In this document: in pieces, positions 25,911 through 35,393 of the stretch
Layout: every line of letters starts with the position of its first letter
Numbering within the stretch: the stretch's first letter is position 1
DNA from: Marivivens sp.
GTDB lineage: Bacteria; Pseudomonadota; Alphaproteobacteria; Rhodobacterales; Rhodobacteraceae
Direction: 5' to 3'
NCBI GenBank assembly: GCA_017643845.1
Contig: JAEPMR010000003.1
Span: 16,786 to 80,785 of the forward strand
DNA: 64,000 bases
The notes under the pieces: generated by a model
The model's database searches: none
Told to the model about the DNA's origin: nothing
The model's input: only the letters and a program-made list of their open reading frames with translations
Position numbers and translations under genes: made by a program

Positions 25911-27895
25911 CAGAAACCTCCCCAACACCCTCCGCTCCCGACCCGCTCGATTTGCGCGGTATGCTCGCCGTCTTGCGGCGACAGATGGCCCTGATCCTGC
26001 AACTGTCCTTGACAGTCGTCCTGTTAGCAGTCCTCTACCTCGTGTTCAGCCCGCGCGCCTATACCGCCACGGCGCTTCTGCGCGTCGACCCGTTCGCTGC
26101 GGCCCTCGTTGAACAGACTGGCAGCGGCGCTCAGAGCATCTCCTCCCGCATAGATACCGAGGTCGAAATCCTCCGTTCCGACGGTCTCGCCCTGCGCACC
26201 ATCGGTGCCGAATCCTTGGTTCGTGATCCAGCCTTTGGCCCGCGCCTGGGCTGGGGGGAGAAAATTCGCGCGTCATTCGGAAACCAGACCGAACCGGGCG
26301 GCACTCGGGATGCTGGATTGCAGCAAACACTTGTCCGTTTTGATTCAGCACTGGCGGTTCGGCGCGTCGGCCTGACAGACATTATCTCTGTGTCTCTGAC
26401 CACAAGTAACCCCCAGCGTGCAGCGGATATCGCCAATGCACATGCCGAAGGTTTCATTTCTGATCAGATTGAGGCCAAGCATCGCGCGGCAGAGGCAGCG
26501 CGACAGGCGCTTGCCGCCGAGCTCGATGCAGCGCGACTCCGGTTTGAGCGTGGCGAAGCCGATCTGCAAGCGGCCCGAGATCACCTGGACGGAGGACAGC
26601 CGATGCTCTCAGGTGCCGAACGAACAGATTTAGAGCAGGCGTTCGCAACAGGCGACTGGGAAAAGGTCACGGCGCTGCTCGCAGATGAAAGTCTTGCCGC
26701 ACTGGTGCGCCAGCGCGACCAACTTCAGAGAAGTCTTGAAGGAACGACAGCGCCGCCGCCAGACCTTCAGTCCGAATTGGCCGCGTTGGAGAGCCGGCTT
26801 GCCCGTGAAACCCGCGCCGCGCTTGCTATTCTCGACTCTGATGCCCCGACAGAGTCATCCCTGACAGAGCTCTATCTCATCCAGCAGGAAGCTCTCATCG
26901 CGCGCCGTCAGTATGAACAGGTCATGCAGGCTCTGCGGGATCTCGAGGCCCGTGCCACATTGCGCCTTGCAGACGCGCGCATCGTCTCGCCCGCACTCCC
27001 GCCTCTAGCGGCCTCAGCGCCTCGTCCGGGTCTGGTTCTTACTGTTGCCGCGCTCATCGCTGCCGGCCTGTCGATCGCTGGCGCATTGCTCAAGGAATTT
27101 CATTTTGGCGGAATCACGTCGCCCCAACAGCTTCGCAATGTGCTTCCTGTTCCTGTCGCCGCATCCGTGCCTTCGGTTCGAATAGCTGGATCCGACGAAG
27201 TGATGGCTGATGCCATTTTCAAAGACCCTCTCGCCCCGATATCCGAGTCATTCCGCCGCTTGCGCGCAACCATCGACCTCAAGATCCCACAGCAGCGCGG
27301 TGCCGCAACCGTGATCACCGTCACATCGGCGTTTGCAGGCGAGGGAAAAAGTACCGTTGCGCTTTCGCTGGCGCGCACCTACGCCGCCGCGGGTCAGCGA
27401 TGCCTTTTGATTGACGCGGATTTCCGAAATCCAGCGATCCATCGCCTCATACGCGCGACGCCGCCGCGTGGTCTGCTGGAGTTCCTTGAGACCGGAAGCG
27501 AAAAAGGCCCAACCGACGAAGAGATCGCGAGCAGTTTCTACATCGCCGATACCATGCCGGGACTGCATGTGGTACTGGGCGCGCAGCCCGCCGACGGCCC
27601 AACTGACAAGGTGCTTCAATCGGCAGGCTTTACCCAGCTTGTCCGAAACGCGCGGACGCTTTTCGATGTCGTGATACTCGACACACCACCGCTGATTCCC
27701 GTGGTAGATGCACGCTACCTTGTCACCCTGACCGACGTTTATCTCTTCTGTGTTCGCGCAGGGTTTGCGGACCAGCGGCTTGTACGCGAAGCATTTCGCG
27801 ATCTCCCGCTCGCGCATGGCATGACGATGAGCGTTCTCATTGCCGATCCTGATGCCGGTTCGGTCTACAAAAGATCATATCGAAAAGCAGCGTAG
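25907..27895 (+). CDS. Wzc-type polysaccharide co-polymerase with BY-kinase domain
   Basis: 662 residues. The Wzz domain has a first membrane helix at about 31-48 and a second at about 375-395 with coiled-coil between (residues about 190-300). The cytoplasmic BY-kinase has Walker A AFAGEGKST near residue 480, Walker A' CLLIDADFR and Walker B VVILDTPP. The C-terminal tyrosine cluster is short: only two Tyr in the last ten residues. It controls chain length and export by cyclic autophosphorylation. The start overlaps the ligase stop (ATGA). Confidence 0.9.
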   Translation: MTETSPTPSAPDPLDLRGMLAVLRRQMALILQLSLTVVLLAVLYLVFSPRAYTATALLRVDPFAAALVEQTGSGAQSISSRIDTEVEILRSDGLALRTIGAESLVRDPAFGPRLGWGEKIRASFGNQTEPGGTRDAGLQQTLVRFDSALAVRRVGLTDIISVSLTTSNPQRAADIANAHAEGFISDQIEAKHRAAEAARQALAAELDAARLRFERGEADLQAARDHLDGGQPMLSGAERTDLEQAFATGDWEKVTALLADESLAALVRQRDQLQRSLEGTTAPPPDLQSELAALESRLARETRAALAILDSDAPTESSLTELYLIQQEALIARRQYEQVMQALRDLEARATLRLADARIVSPALPPLAASAPRPGLVLTVAALIAAGLSIAGALLKEFHFGGITSPQQLRNVLPVPVAASVPSVRIAGSDEVMADAIFKDPLAPISESFRRLRATIDLKIPQQRGAATVITVTSAFAGEGKSTVALSLARTYAAAGQRCLLIDADFRNPAIHRLIRATPPRGLLEFLETGSEKGPTDEEIASSFYIADTMPGLHVVLGAQPADGPTDKVLQSAGFTQLVRNARTLFDVVILDTPPLIPVVDARYLVTLTDVYLFCVRAGFADQRLVREAFRDLPLAHGMTMSVLIADPDAGSVYKRSYRKAA

Positions 27896-28129
27896 GCACT
27901 GCACGCCGCGCGTTTGGGTCCTCATCTTTGGCGGGAGCGCCATAGGTCATTGCGTCACGTAGATCGCAAATTTTTTCTCGATTGATGTCAATCTATCACA
28001 CCGGAAAAACACTTCGCAGCCGCAGCATTGGTCATTTGTCGCGGCTCACGACCTGTGCTAAAGAGAGTCTCGGCCGTGCTTATGGTGGGGCTGACATAGA
28101 TTTCTTTTTGATCCTTAAAGTGCCTCGTT

Positions 28130-29254
28130 ATGATTGCTGCCATTCAACCGCTCCTGATCGTATTCGCCGTTTCCTTCGTTGTAAGCGGCCTCATCTGGGT
28201 GACCCGCTCACTTCAGATGGGGCTTTTGTCTCGCCGTGGGGACACCCGCGCTGTTCAGGCCTCTCATGTAACACCCACGCCGCGCCTTGGGGGTGTCGCA
28301 TTTGTTGTTGCGCTTGCGGCTGCGGTGATCACATGGGTGCCGGGCGAAGGGGAACGTGACCAGTACCTGCTCTTCATCTCTACCCTTCTTCCTGTTTTCG
28401 CAGCTGGGTTGCTTGAAGATGTCGGCATTTATGTGCGCCCTCGAATTCGCCTCCTTGCGGCCGCTGCATCCGGGTTGCTTGTCGTCGTGTTTTTTGGATT
28501 TTGGCTACCGCGCGTCGATCTGCCAGGGGTCGATATGCTCTTTGCCTTCGCGCCGCTTGCGATCCTTTTCAGCCTCTTTGCCGCCGCTGGCGTGTCCCAT
28601 GCGTTCAACCTCATCGACGGCCTGAACGGTCTGTCCACCTCAACGGCAATCATGGCGGCTGGCGCATTGGCTTATGTCGCCGGACTTTATGATGTTGCTA
28701 ATGTCGTCGAAGCCTGTTTGATCTGCATGGCCGCATTGGGCGGGTTTTTGTTGTTCAATTATCCTTTCGGCAAAGTCTTTCTGGGGGACGGGGGCGCCTA
28801 TTCGGTCGGTCACTTCCTTGGATGGAGCGCCATCGCACTCGTCTACGCGCGGCCTGAAATCAGCGCTTTCTCGATACTTTTGATATTTTTCTGGCCCGTT
28901 GCCGATACATGCTTCGCGATCTATCGCCGCCGTCGTGCGGGGCGCCCCTCCGATCAGCCGGACCGGTTGCACTATCATCAGCTTGTCATGCGCGCGCTCG
29001 AGATTCTTTTGCTCGGTCGTGGGCGGCGCGAGTTGGCCAATCCGCTGGCGACAGCCGTGATGCTTCCAATGATCGCCCTGCCGATGGTGGCCGGTGTCGC
29101 ACTGGTGGATCAGCCGCGCCTTGCCTTTTTTGCCTTCCTCGGCTTCGTTTCGCTTTTCGTGCTGTCCTACCTGACAGGATTGCACCTTGCGCGAAAAATG
29201 GGTGCCCGGCATCGCAACCAGCGTCCGCCAGTCCTCGCCCCGCGTGTCGGATAG
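28130..29254 (+). CDS. WecA/MraY-family undecaprenyl-phosphate sugar-1-phosphate transferase
   Basis: 374-residue polytopic enzyme that starts glycan assembly by moving a sugar-1-phosphate to undecaprenyl phosphate. Signatures: HAFNLIDGLNGLS (NxxDGxNGL), FLGDGGAYSVG and DRLHYHQLVMR (the HIHH-like loop). The first catalytic motif reads LLEDVG where most members have DD. A 234-base gap separates it from the kinase gene and probably holds its own promoter. Substrate is probably UDP-GlcNAc or a related sugar. Confidence 0.88.
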   Translation: MIAAIQPLLIVFAVSFVVSGLIWVTRSLQMGLLSRRGDTRAVQASHVTPTPRLGGVAFVVALAAAVITWVPGEGERDQYLLFISTLLPVFAAGLLEDVGIYVRPRIRLLAAAASGLLVVVFFGFWLPRVDLPGVDMLFAFAPLAILFSLFAAAGVSHAFNLIDGLNGLSTSTAIMAAGALAYVAGLYDVANVVEACLICMAALGGFLLFNYPFGKVFLGDGGAYSVGHFLGWSAIALVYARPEISAFSILLIFFWPVADTCFAIYRRRRAGRPSDQPDRLHYHQLVMRALEILLLGRGRRELANPLATAVMLPMIALPMVAGVALVDQPRLAFFAFLGFVSLFVLSYLTGLHLARKMGARHRNQRPPVLAPRVG

Positions 29255-29353
29255 TTTGCCGAATGAGCGGGTATTTGGCCTGCTCCAAGGGTTGCAAATC
29301 GCTGCAAAAAACCGCAAGACCTTTCAAGATTTTACACCAGTGCCCACGGGGGG

Positions 29354-31303
29354 TTGCTCTTGGCTGAACAGGTTTACGAGGCGGCGGACGACGAGATCGA
29401 CCTCGCAGAGCTTTTTGCGGCCCTCTGGTCTCAGTGGTTTCTTATCGGGGTCACTACATTTGTGGCAACGGTTGCTGCGATCTATTACGCGGTCGCGATT
29501 GCCGAACCGGTCTATGACGCGCGCGCAAAATTTGCCTTCGAAGAGAAGTCCGGCGGCCTTTCTGGACTCGGCGACCTCGGTGGCCTTGCGGCGCTTGCAG
29601 GGGTTTCCGCAGGCGGCGGAAGCGGCCCGTCCGCCACGCTGGAGGATCGTATCAAATCCCGAGATTTCATTCTGTCGATCGCAGAGCGGGCAGGCCTTTT
29701 TGACGACCCCGAGTTCAACCCGCCCTTTGGCGAATTGAGCCTGCGTGGTCGGATTCAGGTCGCTGTCGGCATCAGTCAGCGCCGCGAATATTCGCGCGCT
29801 GCCGAAATCGCGCAGATCGTTGAAGCGTTCAACGAGCGCGTCGCGGTGGCCATTGGCGACGGCGGGCTTGTCAGCATCACGACGTCCCATATTGACCCCG
29901 ACCGTGCCGCAACGATCACCAACGCCATTGTGGAGAAAGCACTCGAAGACATCCTGTCCGATCAAAAAGCCAAGTCCCGCGCCCAGATAGACTATCTGGC
30001 GGGAGAGCTTCTTCAAGTTCAGTCCGAACTCGAAGCCGCCGCCGACGCAATCGCCGATTACGCGGTGGAAAACGATCTGGCATCCGATCAGGAATTGGCG
30101 CGGGCGTCGGCTCAACTTGTCCTTTTGCGGGATCAGCGCGATACGATCACGGAATTGCTTGAAGCTCTTGATGCGCTGGAGGCTCTTGCTGCCGACGACG
30201 AAGGGTTCACTGCGCCCGTGCGCAACGCTCTGATCGACAGTCATCCGGTGGTGCGCAGCAATGATTTCCGCCGTCTCGTTGACTGGTCGTCAAATCCGTC
30301 GCTCTGGACCCTTCCGTCTGTTGAACAGACCGCAGATGCGCGTGCAAATCTCGAAATTCGCCTCACCGAAGTGACCCGCACGATGGACGAATTCCAGGAT
30401 CTCGCCCGTCAGAACGCGAATGCAGCGTCAGAGCTGGCCTCGTTGGAACGTGAGGCAACGGTGCAAAAAACCATCTACGAGGTTATGGTTCGCCAGTTCG
30501 AAACCCAGCGCATCACCGAAGGCTTCCAAGCCGCGATTGCCGACATTTATGAAATGGCAGTGCCGCCTGTTGTGCCCACCTCGCCCCGCAAGCCATTGAT
30601 CGCGGCACTTGGTCTTGTCCTTGGTCTCTTTATCGGCTCGGGCCTTGCACTTGTTATCTCTATGCGTCGCGGGGTGCTCTACACCCGCCGCGCAGTGGCC
30701 GAGGCTCTGGGCGCTGAAATCGCGGCATCAGGTCTAAGCCGGTATTTTGGCCGACTGGTTGCTCGGGTCGGACGCCTCTCGGCGAAATTCCAGCGCCGTC
30801 CCCATGCCCAGCTCGAAGAAATCGCTGTTGAGGTTGCTCAGGCAGGCCCCAAACGCGTACTGATCGCGCCGACAAGCTCGGCTCCCCTTGCAGGCGGCGT
30901 TGGTCTCTACCTTGCCTCCGCAGCGGCAGAGGCGGGTGCAGCTGTTATTGATCTGACAGGGACGCTGAATGTCAAAGGCATCACCCCGAGCGCGAGCAAG
31001 GGGTTCCTTGACAGCTTCCGCATGGATGACGGGCTGACCATTTTCAAAACGACCGGAAAAACGAGGATCGCACCGCTTGCGGTCGATCAGATCATCTCCG
31101 AGATCGAAGCGGATTTCGAACGGGTCATCGTCATCTGCCCCCGCGTTGGCGAAGGTGCGCCCGTGACTGCGGCACTTGCGCCCCGTGCGCAATGGGTGGT
31201 CTCCGTCGTTCGGGCTGGCCGCACAACGCGCGCGCAGGCTGATCGCCTGAAAAGCCTCCTGAAACGCGCCGGCGACGCCCGGTCCACCCTGATTTGCGAG
31301 TAG
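29354..31303 (+). CDS. Wzz/GumC-like chain-length protein with degenerate kinase domain
   Basis: 649 residues. Membrane helices at about 31-52 and 415-437 frame a coiled-coil periplasmic region. The C-terminal domain has the Rossmann-like layout of a BY-kinase (VLIAPTSSAPLAGGVGLYLA, then AVIDLTG and VIVICPRVG), but the P-loop lacks the GK(S/T), so it is probably not catalytic. The only good start is TTG at 29354 or 29360; an in-frame stop lies at 29264. It ends 3 bases before the Wza-like gene. Confidence 0.8.
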   Translation: MLLAEQVYEAADDEIDLAELFAALWSQWFLIGVTTFVATVAAIYYAVAIAEPVYDARAKFAFEEKSGGLSGLGDLGGLAALAGVSAGGGSGPSATLEDRIKSRDFILSIAERAGLFDDPEFNPPFGELSLRGRIQVAVGISQRREYSRAAEIAQIVEAFNERVAVAIGDGGLVSITTSHIDPDRAATITNAIVEKALEDILSDQKAKSRAQIDYLAGELLQVQSELEAAADAIADYAVENDLASDQELARASAQLVLLRDQRDTITELLEALDALEALAADDEGFTAPVRNALIDSHPVVRSNDFRRLVDWSSNPSLWTLPSVEQTADARANLEIRLTEVTRTMDEFQDLARQNANAASELASLEREATVQKTIYEVMVRQFETQRITEGFQAAIADIYEMAVPPVVPTSPRKPLIAALGLVLGLFIGSGLALVISMRRGVLYTRRAVAEALGAEIAASGLSRYFGRLVARVGRLSAKFQRRPHAQLEEIAVEVAQAGPKRVLIAPTSSAPLAGGVGLYLASAAAEAGAAVIDLTGTLNVKGITPSASKGFLDSFRMDDGLTIFKTTGKTRIAPLAVDQIISEIEADFERVIVICPRVGEGAPVTAALAPRAQWVVSVVRAGRTTRAQADRLKSLLKRAGDARSTLICE

Positions 31304-31306
31304 ACC

Positions 31307-33052
31307 ATGGCTGTGACCCCTATCAAGTTCACCCTTCCTGCATTTCTCCTTTTGTCAGCCTGTCAGGCTGCATATGTCCCGCAGGCGTTGCCCGTCGATG
31401 CATCCCGGGAGGCCGCTAAACTGGAGCAGGCCGAGTTCTCGCTGGATATCAAACCCCTGACCCCCGAAGTCACCCGGGCCGCAAACGCGACACGCTGGGC
31501 GCGTGCTGCGATCGTTCCCGATGCGGGCGCCGCTGCTGGAACCGCGGTGCAAAGCGAAGCCAGTGCCCGAGCTGAACGTTTGCCGCCTGACGCGCCGCCC
31601 CCCGTTTATCGTTTGGGCATTGGGGATGTTCTTACACTTGCCGCGCAGCGGCAGACCGTCGGCAGCGATGGCGCACCACGGGCCGTTGTCGAGGGGCTGA
31701 CATTGCCGGTTTTGGAAAACGGCACGATTTTCGCCGCCGATATTGGAACCTTGCCGGTTGTTGGGCGGACATTGGACGATACCCGCGCCGCAATCGCCGA
31801 AAGATTGGCGGTCGGCAATCTTGACACAGCACCTGTATCTGACCTGCCATCGCCGCCGACCGGCGAACGCCCCGTATACGAAATCGGGGCAGGGGACGTG
31901 CTCGCCTTTACCCAATTGATCCCTTCCGTCTCCGAAGGGGGCATTGTCAATGACGTGCCCAACACGCGCCCCCTCGTCGTGTCCTCTACAGGCACGGTTA
32001 CCCTTCTCGGCGCGGGCGATGTCACGGTCGAGGGGCTGACCACAGAGGAAGCGATCGAAGCACTCTCCACGGCGCTTCTCCGCGCGGGTTTAAATCCCGA
32101 GGTTGAGCTTTCGATCCAGTCGAACAATTCCCAGCCCGTGCGTCTCATGGGGGATATTCCTGCGTCAGTCGAGGACCGTCTGATCCCGATTGCCGAGGCG
32201 CCGGTTAAGCTGGTCGATGTCATTGGCGGCCTGGGCCTCCAGCCGAGAGCAGGTCGGGATTACCTGATCCGTCTGCGGCGTGATGAGGCAGAGTTCGGCA
32301 TCACTGCCGATGAGCTTCTAAATCGCTTCCGTGGTGAGGAAATTTACCTCAACCCCGGCGATGTCGTGGTGATCGAGGCCCGCGATACCGCGCCCGAATT
32401 CGCGCTGAACATCACCGGTTTCAATTCCCAGTCGGTCACAGTCACGTCTGCCGTTGGCGGCGGACGCAGCATTGAGTTGCCGATCACGACCGAGCCAGTG
32501 ACGCTTGCCGATGCCCTTCGTGCGGCGAACGTCGCCGTAGATCGCGGGAGCGATGTTATTGCCCGCATCAGTCGCAACGGCAGCGAATATCGGGTTTCGG
32601 CCCGCCGTGTCCTGATCGAGGAGCCCGGTCGCGACATTTACCTTCAGGCTGATGACCGCATCGTATTGGAGCCGATGGTTTTTGACCGTCAGACGGTGAT
32701 GATTACGGGGGCAGGCACCTCACCGCGTATGATCGAAATCGAACAGATCGCACGGCCGAGCCTCTCGGATGCTGTGTTCAACAGCGGCGCGATGGGCAAT
32801 GATCAGGCCGATCTTCGGCAGGTGTTCCTCCTGCGCCTTGATCCTGTGAAGTCCACCGAATTCGATGCCTATTACCTCGATCTGAGCAACCCGACCCGCC
32901 TTGCATTGGCTAATGATCTGCAATTGCGACCGGATGACATCATCTTTGTCTCCGACCAGCCCGCAAGCGAGTTCACCACCGTTGTCGGTCGGATCACCAA
33001 TGCTTTGCGGTCTGGTCTGGGACTTGCGGCACTCTTCGGCGTAACGCCCTAA
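31307..33052 (+). CDS. Wza-like polysaccharide export lipoprotein with duplicated export domain
   Basis: 581 residues. A lipobox ends in C19 (LLLSAC), so the protein is lipidated and probably in the outer membrane. Two copies of the Poly_export opening are seen, VYRLGIGDVLTL near residue 99 and VYEIGAGDVLAF near 190; most Wza proteins have one. SLBB-like repeats follow (for example VKLVDVIGGLGLQP and VTLADALRAANV). The final segment ITNALRSGLGLAALFG could form the C-terminal membrane helix. It should form the outer-membrane channel. Confidence 0.88.
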   Translation: MAVTPIKFTLPAFLLLSACQAAYVPQALPVDASREAAKLEQAEFSLDIKPLTPEVTRAANATRWARAAIVPDAGAAAGTAVQSEASARAERLPPDAPPPVYRLGIGDVLTLAAQRQTVGSDGAPRAVVEGLTLPVLENGTIFAADIGTLPVVGRTLDDTRAAIAERLAVGNLDTAPVSDLPSPPTGERPVYEIGAGDVLAFTQLIPSVSEGGIVNDVPNTRPLVVSSTGTVTLLGAGDVTVEGLTTEEAIEALSTALLRAGLNPEVELSIQSNNSQPVRLMGDIPASVEDRLIPIAEAPVKLVDVIGGLGLQPRAGRDYLIRLRRDEAEFGITADELLNRFRGEEIYLNPGDVVVIEARDTAPEFALNITGFNSQSVTVTSAVGGGRSIELPITTEPVTLADALRAANVAVDRGSDVIARISRNGSEYRVSARRVLIEEPGRDIYLQADDRIVLEPMVFDRQTVMITGAGTSPRMIEIEQIARPSLSDAVFNSGAMGNDQADLRQVFLLRLDPVKSTEFDAYYLDLSNPTRLALANDLQLRPDDIIFVSDQPASEFTTVVGRITNALRSGLGLAALFGVTP

Positions 33053-33645
33053 TCCCGCACCAGCGGCTCCCGCGCACCGGGGCGGATCACATTCGGATCG
33101 TAGGGCGTGCGGGCAAATACCTCGCGCACCCTGTCCGCGAAATGCTCAATCGGTTCATGCTGATAATTCGGATCGAAAGAGCTCTGGTCCCAACGTTCGC
33201 AAAACGCAGCGCAATCATCGAAATAGGGGTGGCCGCGATAGGTCTCGCGCTTGTCAGGGTCCGCGCCGACATGGTGGCCGTAATAGGTCAGCTGGAAATC
33301 CCCATGTTTTTCCACGACCCAGGTGCATTGTTCACGGACAAACGGCCGCAGGATTGTTGCCGCATATTCGTCGTGATTGTAGGGTGCATAAATATCCCCG
33401 ATATCATGCAGCAGCGCCGAAACGATCCAATCAGTATCGGCACCGTCCCGTTCCGCGCGTGTCGCTGATTGCAGCGAATGGCCCAAACGCGTGATCTGAT
33501 AGCCGGAGAGGCTCTCATCCAGATCCACAAGCGCCTTCAATAGTCTATCCGCTGTGCCTTTTGTATATTCGATCTCATGTTGTGTGAGAAACGCGTAATC
33601 CTCCGCATCGCCATCCTTCATCGCGGTGAATTTGACCTTATCCAT
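33049..33645 (-). CDS. HD-domain protein, PhnZ-like
   Basis: 198 residues. The HD pattern is ITRLGHSLQSATRAERDGADTDW followed by ALLHDIGDIYAPYNHDEYAA, which resembles PhnZ (LEHSLQ, GAD, LLHDLG), a diiron oxygenase that cleaves C-P bonds, and its relatives. The conserved Tyr/Glu pair used by PhnZ cannot be confirmed. ATG at 33645 is preferred because GGGAGG precedes it. The stop overlaps the stop of the Wza-like gene by 4 bases. Confidence 0.72.
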   Translation of the reverse strand: MDKVKFTAMKDGDAEDYAFLTQHEIEYTKGTADRLLKALVDLDESLSGYQITRLGHSLQSATRAERDGADTDWIVSALLHDIGDIYAPYNHDEYAATILRPFVREQCTWVVEKHGDFQLTYYGHHVGADPDKRETYRGHPYFDDCAAFCERWDQSSFDPNYQHEPIEHFADRVREVFARTPYDPNVIRPGAREPLVRD

Positions 33646-33783
33646 ACTGGCCTCCCTTGCCACTTTCCCTCACGGAACATCAAAGTTTCCTTCTCGGCAA
33701 GGTGGTTTCGCAGCACTGGACAGCACCCGCCAAGTCGCTAGGCTGACCCAAGTCGCGCATTCTTGATCGGACGACCTTACCAC

Positions 33784-34884
33784 ATGGCCTTGCAACGTTT
33801 CGGTGACTGGTTTCTTGGCCTCTTTGGGCGCGGACCCCGTCACGAAGAGGACCCCGTTCGCAAACGCGGCCCCGCTCTGCATGTTATCATTCTTGACGGC
33901 ACGATGTCGTCTCTCTCCGAGGGATATGAAACCAACGCCGGCCAAACCTACAAATTGCTGCGCGAGGCGGGCAGCACGGCCAACCTGACCTTGCATTACG
34001 AGGCAGGCATTCAGTGGCGCGACTGGCGCGAGACCTACACCGTCATGACCGGCAAGGGGATCAATCGCCAGATTCGGCGTGCCTACGGCGTCCTCGCGTC
34101 CCGGTATCGTCCCGGCGACCGGATCATGCTGATCGGCTATTCCCGTGGCGCCTACGCAGTCCGTTCGCTCTCGGGGGTGATTGGCTCCGTGGGGCTCCTG
34201 CGCGCGCATGAGGCAACTGTGCGGAATATCCGTCAGGCCTATCGGCTCTACCAATCTCAGGCGGGCCAAGACCTTATCGCTGCCTTCCGTGCCGCCAATT
34301 GCCACCCCGAGACGACGATCGAGGCAATCGGCGTCTGGGATACCGTCAAAGCACTCGGCCTGCGCCTGCCCCTCCTCTGGCGTCTGACCGAAGAAAAGCA
34401 CAAATTTCACGATCATCGCCTCGGGCCGCATGTTGCATATGGCTACCACGCGCTCGGCATCGATGAGACACGCGAAGGCTACTGGCCGGTTCTCTGGACG
34501 ACACCTGACAATTTCGATGGCCGCGTCGAGCAGGTCTGGTTCCGTGGCACTCACGGTGATGTCGGCGGGCAGATCGGTGATTTCTTTCCCGCTCGGCCAC
34601 TCGCAAATATCCCGCTTGTCTGGCTCCTGGAGCGCCTTGCCGATTGCGGACTGCCCCTGCCTGAGGACTGGCAAAGCCGGTTTGAGCAAGATCCCTCCGC
34701 GCCGGTGGTCAGCACATGGCGCGGCTGGGGTAAGCTCTTTTTGCTGCGAAAACGGCGCGAGATCGGTTTCGATAAGTCCGAATTCATTCATCCGACGGCA
34801 GAAGGCCATCCATTGGGTGCGGAACTGCCTGTCTGGTCACCTCATAGGCACCCCGCACGCGAAACCGCGCCGCCGTCAGTTTGA
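33784..34884 (+). CDS. DUF2235 alpha/beta-hydrolase (Tle1-like phospholipase fold)
   Basis: 366 residues. VIILDGTMSSLSEGYETNAGQT opens the DUF2235 domain, the nucleophile elbow is GYSRGA with Ser120, and the acid/base region includes EAIGVWDTVKALG and FRGTHGDVGGQ. The family includes the type VI effector Tle1 and stand-alone hydrolases; no secretion partner is nearby, so a cytoplasmic lipase/esterase role is likely. The start is uncertain: ATG 33784 or TTG 33763. Its end overlaps the convergent DUF1178 gene by 9 bases. Confidence 0.82.
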   Translation: MALQRFGDWFLGLFGRGPRHEEDPVRKRGPALHVIILDGTMSSLSEGYETNAGQTYKLLREAGSTANLTLHYEAGIQWRDWRETYTVMTGKGINRQIRRAYGVLASRYRPGDRIMLIGYSRGAYAVRSLSGVIGSVGLLRAHEATVRNIRQAYRLYQSQAGQDLIAAFRAANCHPETTIEAIGVWDTVKALGLRLPLLWRLTEEKHKFHDHRLGPHVAYGYHALGIDETREGYWPVLWTTPDNFDGRVEQVWFRGTHGDVGGQIGDFFPARPLANIPLVWLLERLADCGLPLPEDWQSRFEQDPSAPVVSTWRGWGKLFLLRKRREIGFDKSEFIHPTAEGHPLGAELPVWSPHRHPARETAPPSV

Positions 34885-35319
34885 CTTCCGTTTCGGGGCA
34901 AAGGGCAGGGGCGTAACAGGCACCCCCTCCTCCAGCAGTTTGCGTGCGTCGTCCAGTTTCGCCTCGCCGTAGATCGACCGCTCTGGCGCTTCCCCCAGAT
35001 GCATCGCGCGAGCTTCCTTGGCAAAACTCAGCCCCACATATTCGGAATTGGCCTCGACCTTCTCGCGCAGGGCCTTCATCGCAGCCTCGGCAGGATTGGC
35101 AGGCGCGGAGAGCGGGCGCGCCTCTTCCGGCTTCGGCGCGGGTGCATCGGGCCTGTCGGTGCTCACTGCGGGCGCCATCAGGCGCTTTTCCACTTTCGCT
35201 GAGCCACATACAGCGCATTGCACCATTCCGCTGGCCGCCAATTTGGCAAAGGCATCGCCAGATTGGAACCAGCTGTCAAAGCTGTGGTCTTGATCGCATT
35301 TCAAACTGTATTTGATCAT
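34876..35319 (-). CDS. DUF1178 zinc-ribbon-like protein
   Basis: 147 residues. The N-terminus MIKYSLKCDQDHSFDSWF and the pair CAVCGSAKVEKRLMAP define DUF1178; the Cys-x2-Cys with the earlier Cys suggests a metal knuckle. The middle is Pro/Ala-rich, and the C-terminal helical part ends in basic residues. Function is unknown although the family is common in Alphaproteobacteria. The start is at MIKYS rather than five codons upstream because that is the usual family start. Confidence 0.85.
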   Translation of the reverse strand: MIKYSLKCDQDHSFDSWFQSGDAFAKLAASGMVQCAVCGSAKVEKRLMAPAVSTDRPDAPAPKPEEARPLSAPANPAEAAMKALREKVEANSEYVGLSFAKEARAMHLGEAPERSIYGEAKLDDARKLLEEGVPVTPLPFAPKRKSN

Positions 35320-35393
35320 GCTGTACCGCTGCACGGTGTTACAAAGCTGTGGTTTACATAGTCACTTTGCGCCCGCAGGCAAAGGGCAAACAC

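Noticed and set aside
27982-27991. TTGATGTCAA palindrome upstream of the WecA-like gene, FNR-like at first sight
   Set aside because: FNR sites need TTGAT-N4-ATCAA. The centre here is only two bases, so it does not fit.
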